Notes under the pieces: generated by a model
The model's input: the letters and a program-made list of their open reading frames with translations, nothing else
Database searches by the model: none
Told to the model about the DNA's origin: nothing
Assembly (NCBI GenBank): GCA_044371425.1
Contig: JBILTR010000013.1
Location: 1 to 64,000, forward strand
Reading direction: 5' to 3'
Origin: JBEISR01 sp044371425
GTDB taxonomy: Bacteria; Planctomycetota; Planctomycetia; Pirellulales; Pirellulaceae
Length of the DNA stretch: 64,000 nucleotides
In this document: positions 26,834 through 36,281 of the stretch, one piece after another
Numbering within the stretch: the stretch's first letter is position 1
How the letters are laid out: every line of letters begins with the position of its first letter
Program-made: the position numbers and the translations under genes

Positions 26834-29044
26834 TCATTCGCCCAGATGCTGGTCGAGCCAATCGAAGAAGACGCGCTGCCAGAGGACGCTGTTTTGCGGC
26901 TTCGTGACCCAGTGTCCTTCCCCTGGAAAATAAAGAAAACGGCTGGGGATGCCTTGAACCTGAGCCGCCGTGAACGCCTCCATTCCCTGCGAGACCGGGA
27001 CGCGGAAATCCTTCTCGCCATGGATCACCAGTAGCGGCGTCTTCCAGTTGCCGATGAATTGGTGCGGCGAAAACTGGTCGTACTTCTTCTGCACCGATTC
27101 GCTCGACCAATACGGCCCGCCCAGATCGTGATTGACAAAGAAGAGCTCTTCGGTTGTCCCGTACATCGATTCCAGATCAAACACCCCGCAGTGGGAGATC
27201 ATCGCCGAGAAGCGATCGCCGGAGTTGCCCATCAGCCAGTAGACGGTGTAGCCGCCAAAGCTGGCGCCCACGGCGCCGACTCGCTTGGCATCGATGAAAG
27301 GTTCAGACCGCAAGGCATCGGTCGATGCCAGGATATCGCGCATCGCCTGACCACCCCAGTCGCCGCTGATCTGATCGTTCCAGGCCTGGCCGAATCCGGG
27401 TAGGCCGCGACGATTGACCGCCAGCACCACATAGCCCTTGGCGGCCATCAAGTGGAAGTTCCAGCGATAGGAGAAGAACTGGCCCACTTGCGATTGAGGA
27501 CCTCCTTGGCAGAAGACCAACATGGGGTACTTTTTCTTCGGATCGAAACCTGGTGGCAGAATCAACCAGTTATGAATTTTCTGGCCGTCGGTGGCGGGCA
27601 CATAACGTTCCTGCAAGGTGGGTAGTGCCAGCTTGCGGAAGGTCTCGCCGTTGACGTCGGTCACCGTTTCGATCTTTCCATCGGCCGGATCGATCAACGC
27701 CAGCTCTACCGGCCGGACCATCGACTGTTGAGTCGCCAGGATACGGCCATCGGGCAGGACCTGGAGGGTGTGAAGATCGTGAGGACCTTGTGTCTGTTGT
27801 TCCAGATTGCCGCTGGCGACATCGATCGAAAAAATCTGCTGGGTACCTCGCTGCTCGCTGTCGAATACCAGACGTTCTCCTGAGGGGCTCCAGCGGAGGT
27901 TGTGTGCTGACGCATCGAAGCCCGAAGTCCACTCCGTGGTGTTCCCATCCGATCGTCGCCTTGCCATGATCCGTGCGCGATCGGCTTCGAAGCCTGGTCG
28001 TTCCATGGCGATCCAGGCCAGCCACTTGCCGTCGGGGGAGTAGGTTGGGTCGACATCGTAGCCGGGATTGTCGGGGGTCTGGTTGACCAGCGGGGAGGCG
28101 ACCAGTTGGCCCTGGGGGTCGAGCTGGTCGGCGAGGTCGGAGGTGAAGATCCCGCTGTCGGTCGACTCGGCAGGTCGCTCCACCGGTTTCATCACCAGCG
28201 CGATCTGGCGGCCATCGGGAGACCACTGCAGATGCTCGCTACCGGCCAGTGGCGGCAATGGGCAATCGGCCTTCATCCCTTTCATCAGATCGATCGGTGG
28301 TCCGATCGAGCCATCGGGGTTCCAGGGAGCGACATGGACGTGGCTGTAGGCGCCGTCATGCCACGCATTCCAGTGGCGGTACATCAAGCTGTCGATGATG
28401 CGGGCATCGGCCTTGGGGAGGTCGGGGTGGAGGGTGGCCAGGGAGTCATCCAGCGGGATATCGCGTGTGAAGGCCAAGCGGCTGCCATCGGGTGTGGAAC
28501 GTAGGTTTCCGATGCCGCCTTCGATATCGGTCAGCTGGCGAGATTCTCCAGTCGCTGGATTGATCGACCAAGCCTGAGGATCGGTCGATTGCAACTTCCC
28601 TGGGGCCAAGTAAAGCAGCCGAAGGCCTTCGGGACGTTCGACCCATTGGATCGCCTGGAGTCCTGAGATGCTGGTGAGCAGTGCACGCGGTGTGCGGGCG
28701 GATCGCATCGCAGTACCGAGGCCGGTGGCTAGTCCTTCGATGGCATCGGGGCCGTCGACGGGGGCTAACAGAAGATCGGCGCTGCCGGAGTTCTCGGCCA
28801 AACGGTAACGCGTGACCGTGTAGGCCAGCTGCTTGCCGTCAGGCGATGTGGCGGCTTCCCCGATGCGTCCCAGATCCCATAACAGCTCGGGGGTCATCTT
28901 CATGGCGACGGGAGTACCGGATGGGTTAGAGGGGGTTGGAGGCTGAGCGGCCAGAACGCTGGCAGGCATGCAGGCGGCCAGGGAGAAAAGGCTGTTGCGT
29001 ACCGATCGCAGGGCCGAGCGGGAGGCGAGGTAGGTTGGCCGCAT
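26834..29044 (-). CDS. S9-family serine peptidase (acylaminoacyl/dipeptidyl peptidase)
   Basis: A 736-residue exported prolyl oligopeptidase-type enzyme that cleaves short peptides. A signal-like N-terminus (LRSVRNSLFSLAACMPASVLAAQ) is followed by a beta-propeller of TolB-like repeats (about 50-450; SPDGKQLAYTV, SPDGRQIALVM, SPDGKWLAWIAM). The alpha/beta-hydrolase domain has the nucleophile in GASFGGY, the acid in HGEKDFRVP and the histidine in GEGHWV. I chose the ATG at 29044 because AAGGAG lies about eleven bases upstream and it places the signal at the N-terminus; a longer frame to 29428 is not supported. It lies 126 bases before the helicase fusion on the same strand. Confidence 0.92.
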   Translation of the reverse strand: MRPTYLASRSALRSVRNSLFSLAACMPASVLAAQPPTPSNPSGTPVAMKMTPELLWDLGRIGEAATSPDGKQLAYTVTRYRLAENSGSADLLLAPVDGPDAIEGLATGLGTAMRSARTPRALLTSISGLQAIQWVERPEGLRLLYLAPGKLQSTDPQAWSINPATGESRQLTDIEGGIGNLRSTPDGSRLAFTRDIPLDDSLATLHPDLPKADARIIDSLMYRHWNAWHDGAYSHVHVAPWNPDGSIGPPIDLMKGMKADCPLPPLAGSEHLQWSPDGRQIALVMKPVERPAESTDSGIFTSDLADQLDPQGQLVASPLVNQTPDNPGYDVDPTYSPDGKWLAWIAMERPGFEADRARIMARRRSDGNTTEWTSGFDASAHNLRWSPSGERLVFDSEQRGTQQIFSIDVASGNLEQQTQGPHDLHTLQVLPDGRILATQQSMVRPVELALIDPADGKIETVTDVNGETFRKLALPTLQERYVPATDGQKIHNWLILPPGFDPKKKYPMLVFCQGGPQSQVGQFFSYRWNFHLMAAKGYVVLAVNRRGLPGFGQAWNDQISGDWGGQAMRDILASTDALRSEPFIDAKRVGAVGASFGGYTVYWLMGNSGDRFSAMISHCGVFDLESMYGTTEELFFVNHDLGGPYWSSESVQKKYDQFSPHQFIGNWKTPLLVIHGEKDFRVPVSQGMEAFTAAQVQGIPSRFLYFPGEGHWVTKPQNSVLWQRVFFDWLDQHLGE

Positions 29045-29198
29045 GGCAGGGACAACTCCTTCGAGTTTCAGTGATGGGGAGAGCGGATACTCAGGACTCT
29101 TTCCATGGCATCCTGATCGGAATTGAGCCGATCTTTTGGCGTCCCCCAGTTTAGCAAGAAACCCGCCTGCGCATGGGGAGCGATCGCACGCGAGCGGT

Positions 29199-30050
29199 TC
29201 AGGCGACGGGTGGGGCGGGGGCAAGCCGAAAGAGGGTGATGTCGGGGCGAGCGTTGAATCGCACGGGGGCCAGGTAGCCGACCCCTCGGCTGATAAAAAG
29301 CGTCCGTTCAGGAGTGATCGAGAAGGTGCCGTAGGTGTAGCGACGGTTCTTGATCGGCAGGATCGGTGGGGGAAGGAAAGGCGGTTTGACCTGACCGCCA
29401 TGGGTATGGCCCGCCAAAATCCAGCCATGGAAACTCGACCAGCCGGAAAGGTCGACGATGTCGGGATTGTGGACCAGCGCCAGGCCGGGCCAGTCAGGTT
29501 GCCAGCCCTCGATCGCTGCTTCTAGATCCAGCTGTCCCGACCAGAGTTCCTCGATGCCAAGCAGGTGGAGGCCATCGATTTGGATCTGAGCGTTGCGCAG
29601 CATCTGCAGGCCGCGGGCCTCCAGTCGATCGACCAAGGCTTGCGCCCGCGCTGCATCCATCCAGGAGGGGCCGTAATCATGGTTCCCGAGAATGCCGAGC
29701 GTGGCGATTCGGCCTAGGGGGAGGCGATCGAGCGACTTGCTGTGGGAATCATCCAGTTGGGTTGAGTGGCTGACGAAGTCTCCGGTGTAGACGATCAAGT
29801 CGGGGTGTAGCGCATCGATGGTGGCGAAGACGCGCTGCAGGTATTGGTCTTCGACTGGCGGACCGATGTGGAGATCGCTGGCATGGAGGATCGTTTTGCC
29901 ATGCCAGTGGGGAGGCAGATTGCGGATCGGCATCGTGTGGTGGAGCACCTGCAACCAGTGGGGCTCCAGAAAGCGAGCGTAGAGCGGAAGAGCGATCGCG
30001 GAGGTAGCGGTAGCCGCAGCGATCCATTTTCGGCGGTTCCACTTCGGCAT
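29199..30050 (-). CDS. Metallophosphoesterase, membrane-targeted
   Basis: A 283-residue calcineurin-type phosphoesterase that probably hydrolyses a phosphoester at the membrane, like the YkuE/LpxG-type group. The N-terminus NRRKWIAAATATSAIALPLY is a signal or anchor with twin arginines. Metal ligands are visible: D59 and H61 in DLHIG, D91 in GDFVS, N123 and H124 in GNHDYG, HNPD, and GHTHGGQ. GGGAG lies about eleven bases before the ATG at 30050; a TTG at 30059 would be too close to that site. It is on the same strand as the S9 peptidase, 154 bases upstream, and could be transcribed with it. Confidence 0.9.
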   Translation of the reverse strand: MPKWNRRKWIAAATATSAIALPLYARFLEPHWLQVLHHTMPIRNLPPHWHGKTILHASDLHIGPPVEDQYLQRVFATIDALHPDLIVYTGDFVSHSTQLDDSHSKSLDRLPLGRIATLGILGNHDYGPSWMDAARAQALVDRLEARGLQMLRNAQIQIDGLHLLGIEELWSGQLDLEAAIEGWQPDWPGLALVHNPDIVDLSGWSSFHGWILAGHTHGGQVKPPFLPPPILPIKNRRYTYGTFSITPERTLFISRGVGYLAPVRFNARPDITLFRLAPAPPVA

Positions 30051-30167
30051 GGGGTGCAATCTCCCTTGGGCAGCGATGGTGTGCCGGTAACGCTGCTTCC
30101 GACTTGTGTTTCGCTTTCTTCATCTTAGCTTACTGGGAGACGCCGGACCCAAAGAAGCCCTGGTCGT

Positions 30168-30872
30168 GCCTATTGGCCTCTCACAGAGGCGCGGAGTCAC
30201 GGAGAGGGACTGGACCAATCGATTTCCTTGGATCTTTGTGCCTTGGTGCCTCCGTGAGATCCACGCTGCCTATTGGCCTCTCACAGAGTCACAGAGTCAC
30301 GGAGAGGGAATGGTCGGATCGATTCCTTCTGGATCTCAGTGCCTCGGTGCCTCCGTGAGATTCATACCGCCTATTGGCCTCTTACAGAGGCGCGGAGTCA
30401 CGGAGAAGGACTGGACCGATCGATTTCTTCTGGATCTCAGTGCCTTGGTGCCTCCGTGAGATTCATACCGCCTATTGGCCTCTCACAGAGGCACGGAGTC
30501 ACGGAGAAGGAATGGACCGATCGATTTCTTCTGGATCTCTGAGCCTTGGTGCCTCCGTGAGATCCACGCTGCCTATTGGCCTCTCACAGAGGCACGGAGT
30601 CACGGAGAGGGACTGGACCGATCGATTTTTTCTGGATCTTAGTGCCTTGGTGCCTCCGTGAGATTCATGCCGCCTATTGGCCTCTCACAGAGGCGCGGAG
30701 TCACGGAGAGGGACTGGATCGATCGATTTATTCTGGATCTCTGTGCCTTGGTGCCTCCGTGAGATTCATGCCGCCTATTGGCCTCTCACAGAGGCGCGGA
30801 GTCACGGAGAGGGACTGGATCGATCGATTTATTCTGGATCTCTGTGCCTTGGTGCCTCCGTGAGATCCACGC
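30168..30872. repeat. Seven tandem copies of a 101-bp unit
   Basis: Units begin with GCCTATTGGCCTC at 30168, 30268, 30369, 30470, 30571, 30672 and 30773, giving a period of 100-101 bases. Each starts with CTCACAGAGGCACGGAG and ends with CTTGGTGCCTCCGTGAG, which pair as an imperfect stem of about 17 bp. Identity between units is very high. Open frames run through it only because the period and composition allow it. Single partial copies lie at 35879-35979 and near 4380. The rest of 30051-30972 has no gene. Confidence 0.93.
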
Positions 30873-30972
30873 CGTGAGGTGGAAGGTCGGTGTGCGAGGC
30901 AGAGGAAGGTTCTTCTTGGTCCAGACCTAGCGAACCCTGTGCGCCGGTAGTGGCTTGGGTTTCCCAGATTCG

Positions 30973-31965
30973 TTATTGGGCGACGCTGGCCGCGCCGGTG
31001 GGGGCGGCGCCGATCGGGACTCCCTGGGGGAGCGGTCTGGCCGCGGTCAGGAAGCCGAGTTCAAAGAGTCGTTCCTGCAGAGGGCGGAAGACATCGAAGC
31101 TATCGGGATAGACCCAGACCGTGGTCACTGTTTCCTTCGGGTTGCGGCCCGCCAGTTCCATCCTCAATCGGCCTCCTTCTCCGATCGCCTGGTCGAGTGT
31201 TTCCCAGACGACGCCGGAGGTGGGAGCCAGATCAAAGCGAATCAGTTCGACCATGCGGCCCATACCAGCGCTTCGGCCGTCGGAGATCATCCCTGTCTTG
31301 TTGGAGAGTTTGTATTGCATCAGGAAGCCGCCGACGGGGCCAAGCTGACCTTCGAGGACTTCCTTGCGAGCGTTCGCCTGAACGACGCGTTCGACTTCTC
31401 GCTTGAGCGATTCGACCAGTCGGTCCCAGGGGATGACCGCGATACGGGAGCCGGCAAGTTGAACGTGGACTTCCTTGTTGAAGACCGTCTTGGCCATCGG
31501 CGTGGGTAGGTGGCGCAAAGCCACCACTTCGGCCGGTTTATCCTCTGCCTCGGTTTGGCTGACCAAGTCTTCGCGCATCTGTTCCAGTTGGGTCACCGTG
31601 GTTTCGAGGTGAGCCAGCTGTGCGACGGTGGGATCTTCATCGGGGCTCGATTGGGCCTGGGCCTGAGTGATCTGCTGGAGCAGTTGATCGCGTTGGAGTC
31701 TTTGGCGTTCTGATTCCTCGACATACTGCATCCAGCGTTTTTGTTTCTCTTGCAGATCCTTCTGGAGGCTAATGGCATCCTGAAGCGGTTGGTCGCGGAG
31801 GGCCTGCTGGCTGGCGACTTCCTTTTGGGCGACGGCCAGAGCGTTGGACTGCGATCGAGTGACGATGATCACGACAAAGATGATCAGGATGCCGACGAGA
31901 TTGGCGATCGTATCGAGGAAGGAGTCCTCGCCGATGCCCTGATCCTGTTCTCGTTGGCGTGCCAT
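30973..31965 (-). CDS. Membrane-anchored coiled-coil protein of an ExbB-type operon
   Basis: A 330-residue protein with one N-terminal membrane helix (SFLDTIANLVGILIIFVVIIV, about 15-35), then a long heptad-rich coil to about 145 (QKEVASQQALRDQPL, QKDLQEKQKRWMQ). A folded C-terminal domain follows, with AVIPWDRLVESLKREVERVV and TVWVYPDSFDVFRPL. The single N-terminal helix and periplasmic domain resemble ExbD/TolR/MotB partners in layout; I see no clear sequence family. The ATG at 31965 opens the MARQREQDQGIGEDSF start; a longer frame runs back over the previous gene and is spurious. It is the third gene of the 35695-30973 operon, 56 bases after the second. Confidence 0.75.
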   Translation of the reverse strand: MARQREQDQGIGEDSFLDTIANLVGILIIFVVIIVTRSQSNALAVAQKEVASQQALRDQPLQDAISLQKDLQEKQKRWMQYVEESERQRLQRDQLLQQITQAQAQSSPDEDPTVAQLAHLETTVTQLEQMREDLVSQTEAEDKPAEVVALRHLPTPMAKTVFNKEVHVQLAGSRIAVIPWDRLVESLKREVERVVQANARKEVLEGQLGPVGGFLMQYKLSNKTGMISDGRSAGMGRMVELIRFDLAPTSGVVWETLDQAIGEGGRLRMELAGRNPKETVTTVWVYPDSFDVFRPLQERLFELGFLTAARPLPQGVPIGAAPTGAASVAQ

Positions 31966-32021
31966 ATTCGATGCGTTCCGAAGTGGAGGGTTTTTTTGGT
32001 TTTGGTTTTGGGTTGTTGGGG

Positions 32022-34262
32022 TCAGCGACGAGCGGGTGGGGTGGGGACGACCGGTGGCAGGGGGCGCACTTCGATCTGTACCCCACTGCCATCGAGGATC
32101 CGTTCCAGGCGACGGATGCTGGCATCGGACTGGGGTGCGGCCAGCACGATCAGTTTGGGTTTCCAGTAGCCGCGTGCCACGGCGATCCCCCAGTCGTCGA
32201 CGCGTTTGCGGATGGCGTCCCCCAGTTGCTCCCCGGCGACGCGGGGACCAGCGGCCAGTTCGATCGTTCGTTCGCTTCGTTTCGGATTCGACTCTTCCAG
32301 CAGCATCCAGCGATCGGGGTAGGCGACCAGGTACATCTCGCGCACGACGGGGGTGCTTTTTCCTTCGGCGCGGGCTTCGGCCCAGCCGCGGCCTCGTGTG
32401 ATCGAAAGGGGACGCGTCTGGGAGTCGTCGTCTTCGGGGGACTGCAGCAGGGGTGATCGGCCGACGGGGCTTCGGTCGCGGTAGCCAATCGCATCCTGAG
32501 GCTGTTTTTCCTTCAGCTCCTTGGCCAGTTCGGGATCGATTGAGTCGTTGGGGTTGAAGTTGGAGCCGCCTGGGGAGGAGCTGCCGGAGAGGCCCAGTGG
32601 ATTGGGGGAGCTGGAACCGGAAGCATTGCCGGAGCGATTGGCGCTGCCAGATGGGCTGGGTCCGCCCGAGCCGCCAGCAAAGTTCTCGCCGCCCGCGCCG
32701 CCAGCCGATGCGCTGCCGCCAGACAGGCCGCTTCCTGGGGCGCCGAACTGACCGCCCCCGAAGCTCCCGCCGCCGGAAAGGCCCGAGGGGCCACCTGATC
32801 CGTTGGGATTCGATTGGCCGGGATTCGGTTGACTCCATTCCTCTCCACCCAATGTGTCCGAGGGCATGTAGCCCATGCCGCTCTGGCTGGAATTAGGCGA
32901 ACCGCCTGGGGGGAATGGGTTTTGGTTGCCGGTGCCCGGTAGGCTTGAGAAGGACGAGTTGCCAGGTGTGGGGGATCCGCCGACTAGGTCGCCTGGTGCG
33001 GAGGGTGTGAAGAAGATCGGAGCGTTCGGCGCGGACGAAGTCGCATCGGCGAGGTCTGAGGTGCCTGGAGCGGGGAAGCCAAAAGAGCCTCCATCGGTTT
33101 GCGGGGAGCCGTTCGGGATGATTCCACCAGGGAAGGTTCCCCTAGTCGTTGTTCCACTGGGACTGGCTCCGCCGGGAAGGTTAGCGGTTTGGACCATCTG
33201 CCAGTTGCCTCGGGAAGAGCTAGAGCCGGTAGGATCCGACGGCGAGGTGCCGGAGGCTTGGGAAGCGAGCGCCGATTCGAGGGCTTCGTCTCCCCAGTCG
33301 TTGGAAGGTTCTCTTGGGTCGGCTTGCTGCAGCAGCTCTTCCAGGCCATCGCGGTAGCGGGCGGGCATGGTGGCGATTGCTTGGCGATGGCGCTGTCGCG
33401 CGGTGGCCAGGGTGGCTTCCAGTCGCTGGGCGATGCTAGGTGGGTTTTTGGGGAAGACCAGAGGCATCGCGGCGGGGACCAATTCGTAGCCGAATTGATC
33501 GTCCCAGCCTTGCATGGCAGAGCGAGCCAGTGCGTAGGTGGCGATGCCGTCGGGGCGAACCAGCAGCAATGGGTAGGGGGAGCTGCGGTCGCTGGTGGCT
33601 TGCGCGATTCGATCGAATTCGGTGCGGATGGCGCGGAGGGAAGCGTCTAGCGGGTTGCCCGGTCCGTGAGGCGGCGCCAGGTCTTCCATCGACAGCAGGA
33701 TTCCTTCGGGCTGGAGGAGAACACCTTGCGCCGTGCATTCCAGATAGATCGGTCGGCGGGTGGTTCCCTGGCGACCGCTGTAGGGGAGGATCGCGAATGC
33801 TGGGGGTTTTTTGCCCTGCTTTTCTTTCTCCGCCAGCTGCTCCCGCAGCTTGTCGATTTCCGCTTGCGTGGCAGCGATCGTTTCCTGGAGCTGAGTGATT
33901 TTGTCGAGTCGCTGCTGGGCGTCTTGCGATTCCAGCTGCTTCGACTTTTGCATCGCCTCCCACTGCTCGTTGAGCCGTCGCAGGTGGTCTTCAAAGTGCG
34001 CCAAGAGAGCCCGCTGCTGATCGATCGCTTCCTGCAGTTTCTGGCGACGGCCTTCCAGTTCCCCAGCGACCACTTCCAGTGTTCCAACCTCTTCATCCAG
34101 TTGCTGCTGCTGCGACTCAACCACCTGCCGCGCGGCGGCTTTGGCGCGGAAGACCGACAGCACCAGAATGACGATCAGCGCACCGACGGTGCAAAGCAGC
34201 ACCGCCAGGAAAGGAAACAGCGAAGGCGATAGCGTCTCACGACGCCCATTTCGGCCGCTCAT
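32022..34262 (-). CDS. Large membrane-anchored protein with Gly/Ser-rich linker
   Basis: A 746-residue protein. A membrane helix (LFPFLAVLLCTVGALIVILV, about 15-34) is followed by a coiled coil (about 40-150), a folded domain (about 150-290; FAILPYSGRQGTTRRPIYLE), a low-complexity Gly/Ser/Pro/Asn linker (about 335-585), and a C-terminal domain near 600-740 with EMYLVAYPDRWMLLEE. Its anchor-coil-domain layout parallels the following gene, which suggests an ExbD/MotB-like partner of the channel protein. Its ATG overlaps the stop of the MotA/ExbB gene (ATGA), so translation is probably coupled. Function is unknown. Confidence 0.75.
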   Translation of the reverse strand: MSGRNGRRETLSPSLFPFLAVLLCTVGALIVILVLSVFRAKAAARQVVESQQQQLDEEVGTLEVVAGELEGRRQKLQEAIDQQRALLAHFEDHLRRLNEQWEAMQKSKQLESQDAQQRLDKITQLQETIAATQAEIDKLREQLAEKEKQGKKPPAFAILPYSGRQGTTRRPIYLECTAQGVLLQPEGILLSMEDLAPPHGPGNPLDASLRAIRTEFDRIAQATSDRSSPYPLLLVRPDGIATYALARSAMQGWDDQFGYELVPAAMPLVFPKNPPSIAQRLEATLATARQRHRQAIATMPARYRDGLEELLQQADPREPSNDWGDEALESALASQASGTSPSDPTGSSSSRGNWQMVQTANLPGGASPSGTTTRGTFPGGIIPNGSPQTDGGSFGFPAPGTSDLADATSSAPNAPIFFTPSAPGDLVGGSPTPGNSSFSSLPGTGNQNPFPPGGSPNSSQSGMGYMPSDTLGGEEWSQPNPGQSNPNGSGGPSGLSGGGSFGGGQFGAPGSGLSGGSASAGGAGGENFAGGSGGPSPSGSANRSGNASGSSSPNPLGLSGSSSPGGSNFNPNDSIDPELAKELKEKQPQDAIGYRDRSPVGRSPLLQSPEDDDSQTRPLSITRGRGWAEARAEGKSTPVVREMYLVAYPDRWMLLEESNPKRSERTIELAAGPRVAGEQLGDAIRKRVDDWGIAVARGYWKPKLIVLAAPQSDASIRRLERILDGSGVQIEVRPLPPVVPTPPARR

Positions 34263-35695
34263 GCAGCCCGCCTCCTAGGGGTCATGGAAAGGACGTTGGG
34301 TGTGGAGGAAGTGTTCGTGGAGTCGGCGGTGGGATCGACCTTTCCGTACCGTTCCAGCTGCGAGGAGAGGAAGCTGACCGCTTCGGTCATCGCCATCGCG
34401 GCTTCGTGGAAGCGATCGACATCGACCAGTCGCTTGAGCGTCTGCTGCATCGACTGATCGAGTTGTTCCAGGTGGGTGGAGTGCTGTGCCAGTTGGCGGC
34501 TGCGTTCTTCCAGTTGGCCGCTACGATCTGCTAGTTGGATCATCAGTTGGGCCTGCTGTTCCATCGCCTTCATGCAGTCAGCCAGTCGCTCTAGCGGCTC
34601 TCGCATCACCTTTCCCATCGCATCCTGCTGCTCCATCCATCGCTGGCTGGTCGCCTGCTGCAGCTCGAGGAAATGCTGATGGAGTTGGGAGAGGTTGTTG
34701 TGGAGCGAGCTATCGAGTTGGGAGCGGAGGAGATCGGAGGTGGCTTGCGCGCCGCCGGTCCATCGCTCTTTCGCCTGCTCGATGCTGTTTTGCCAGAAGT
34801 CGGCTTGGTGAGCCGTCGCCTGAAGGAGGGCTTTGCTGAGCTGGCTGGCCATCTGGTCGGCGACTTGGCGGATGTCGGGGTGGGCGAGTTCCTTGTGGCC
34901 ATCCAGCCAACCCATCAGATGGTGCTGACAGGATCGATCGATAGTCTGCAGGCAACGCGTTTCGCTTTGCTGGACCGCATACTGAAGGAACATGCCGACC
35001 ATGGTCAGGGCCAGCGCGATGGCGGTGGTGTCGAAGGCGACGTAGAGCCCTGAGGTCATCGCGTTGAGGGCTTCCTGGGAGCCGCTGGAAAGCTTTTCCA
35101 TGTCCATCTGGCCTAGAGTTTCGGAGATCCCAAGCACGGTGCCGAGGAAGCCGAGCATCGGCATGGCCCAGAAGGCGATACGGAGCAAGGCGTAGCTGTC
35201 GTGCAGCTGGTCGTGGTCGGCATCGGAGAGGTCGCGGAGGTCTTGTTCGACCCCCTGCCCTTCAGGCCGTTTGGACTGGCGATCGAGCAGTTGGGAGATG
35301 CGGTTTCCAAGCCAGCTTTGGAGGATCGATTGCTTTTGGGTGATCCAGAGTTGCTGGAGCCAGAATCGGGGAGGGATGTCGCGGCTGCTGTCGCTGTAGC
35401 TGGCGACGATTTTTCCGATCGCCACCGAGCCGCGTTCCAGGGCATGGCGCTGCTGGGTCAAGTAGAGCGATTTGCGGATGAGGTGGACCAGGACGATGAC
35501 AAAGAGGAAGACCGTAGCGTAGGCGACGGCGTGGCACGTTGCGTAGCGATGGATCCAGGCGACCGGTAGCCAGCCGGCGGCCAAGATGCCATAGAAGGCA
35601 GCGGTGAGGATCGACGCGGTGATCAGGGTGGGTGGAAGCGAGATGGCGACTTGGTTTCCCGGTGCGCGATGGGCTTCGTTGGGCTTGGGCTCCAT
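34259..35695 (-). CDS. MotA/TolQ/ExbB-type proton channel protein
   Basis: A 478-residue inner-membrane protein. Two membrane helices near residues 24-45 and 56-75 precede a cytoplasmic region, and the family core follows at about 170-235 (FWAMPMLGFLGTVLGISETL and SGLYVAFDTTAIALALTMVG). These proteins conduct protons to power partners across the envelope. The C-terminal third (about 290-450) is a Gln-rich coil with heptads, longer than usual ExbB. GAGGAA lies just before the ATG at 35695. It leads a three-gene operon whose other two products have the single-helix layout of energy-transfer partners. The powered machine is unknown. Confidence 0.85.
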   Translation of the reverse strand: MEPKPNEAHRAPGNQVAISLPPTLITASILTAAFYGILAAGWLPVAWIHRYATCHAVAYATVFLFVIVLVHLIRKSLYLTQQRHALERGSVAIGKIVASYSDSSRDIPPRFWLQQLWITQKQSILQSWLGNRISQLLDRQSKRPEGQGVEQDLRDLSDADHDQLHDSYALLRIAFWAMPMLGFLGTVLGISETLGQMDMEKLSSGSQEALNAMTSGLYVAFDTTAIALALTMVGMFLQYAVQQSETRCLQTIDRSCQHHLMGWLDGHKELAHPDIRQVADQMASQLSKALLQATAHQADFWQNSIEQAKERWTGGAQATSDLLRSQLDSSLHNNLSQLHQHFLELQQATSQRWMEQQDAMGKVMREPLERLADCMKAMEQQAQLMIQLADRSGQLEERSRQLAQHSTHLEQLDQSMQQTLKRLVDVDRFHEAAMAMTEAVSFLSSQLERYGKVDPTADSTNTSSTPNVLSMTPRRRAA

Positions 35696-35878
35696 GGATT
35701 CCTCGTCGGTGGATGGGAAAACGAACAGGTCGGCAGGCGACCGGTTTTGAGGCGGGGATGGGCGCTACGGCATGCCGCCTTGGCCGGTGCGTCGGAGAGG
35801 CTTATAGCGAATGACTCTGACCGTTGGAATATCGGCTCGGACATCAAAGAGCTAGCGATAACCCGGTCTCTTTGTGGC

Positions 35879-36016
35879 AACCGATCGATTTCTTCCGGAT
35901 CTCTGTGCCTTTGTGACTCCGTGAGATCCAGACCGCCTATTTGCCTCTCGCAGAGGCACGGAGTCACGGAGAGGGACTGGCTAGCATCTCTTCGTGGCAC
36001 GGGCGTCCCGCCCGTG
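35879..36016. repeat. Partial 101-bp repeat copy and adjacent REP palindrome
   Basis: The second half of one 101-bp unit and the first half of the next (CCGCCTATTTGCCTCTCGCA, then GAGGCACGGAGTCACGGAG) lie at 35879-35979. A separate perfect palindrome, CACGGGCGTCCCGCCCGTG, follows at 35998-36016. The rest of 35696-36281 shows nothing I can name. Confidence 0.75.
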
Positions 36017-36281
36017 ATTCTCTTGGAATCGTTCTTCCCTTGGCGTTAGGTGCGAATCTTGGATCCGGCGCGGTGGAGCGTCCAGCGACATGCCAGGGCC
36101 GAAAGATCCTGCCTAACCGGTGGTTGTCGCCTTCGGCATTTGCTGGGTCGGTTCGTCGGGCCTGTGCTGGGGGGGGCGTCAGGTGCTGACGGAACGGGAC
36201 CTTGAGGCGTAGAATTCGATGTCGTTGGTTGGGCGGGGTTTTGTGGAGCGGAGTGGTTGGGATACGACTTGGGAGCAGAGG

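Noticed and set aside
30104..30877. Several overlapping frames of 66-117 codons with repeated peptides
   Set aside because: They exist only because the 101-bp tandem unit is open in shifted frames; no ribosome sites or family features.
30973..32838. A 621-residue protein from the long minus-strand frame
   Set aside because: Its first 291 codons overlap the gene at 32022-34262 in another frame and are low-complexity Arg-rich; the true start is at 31965.
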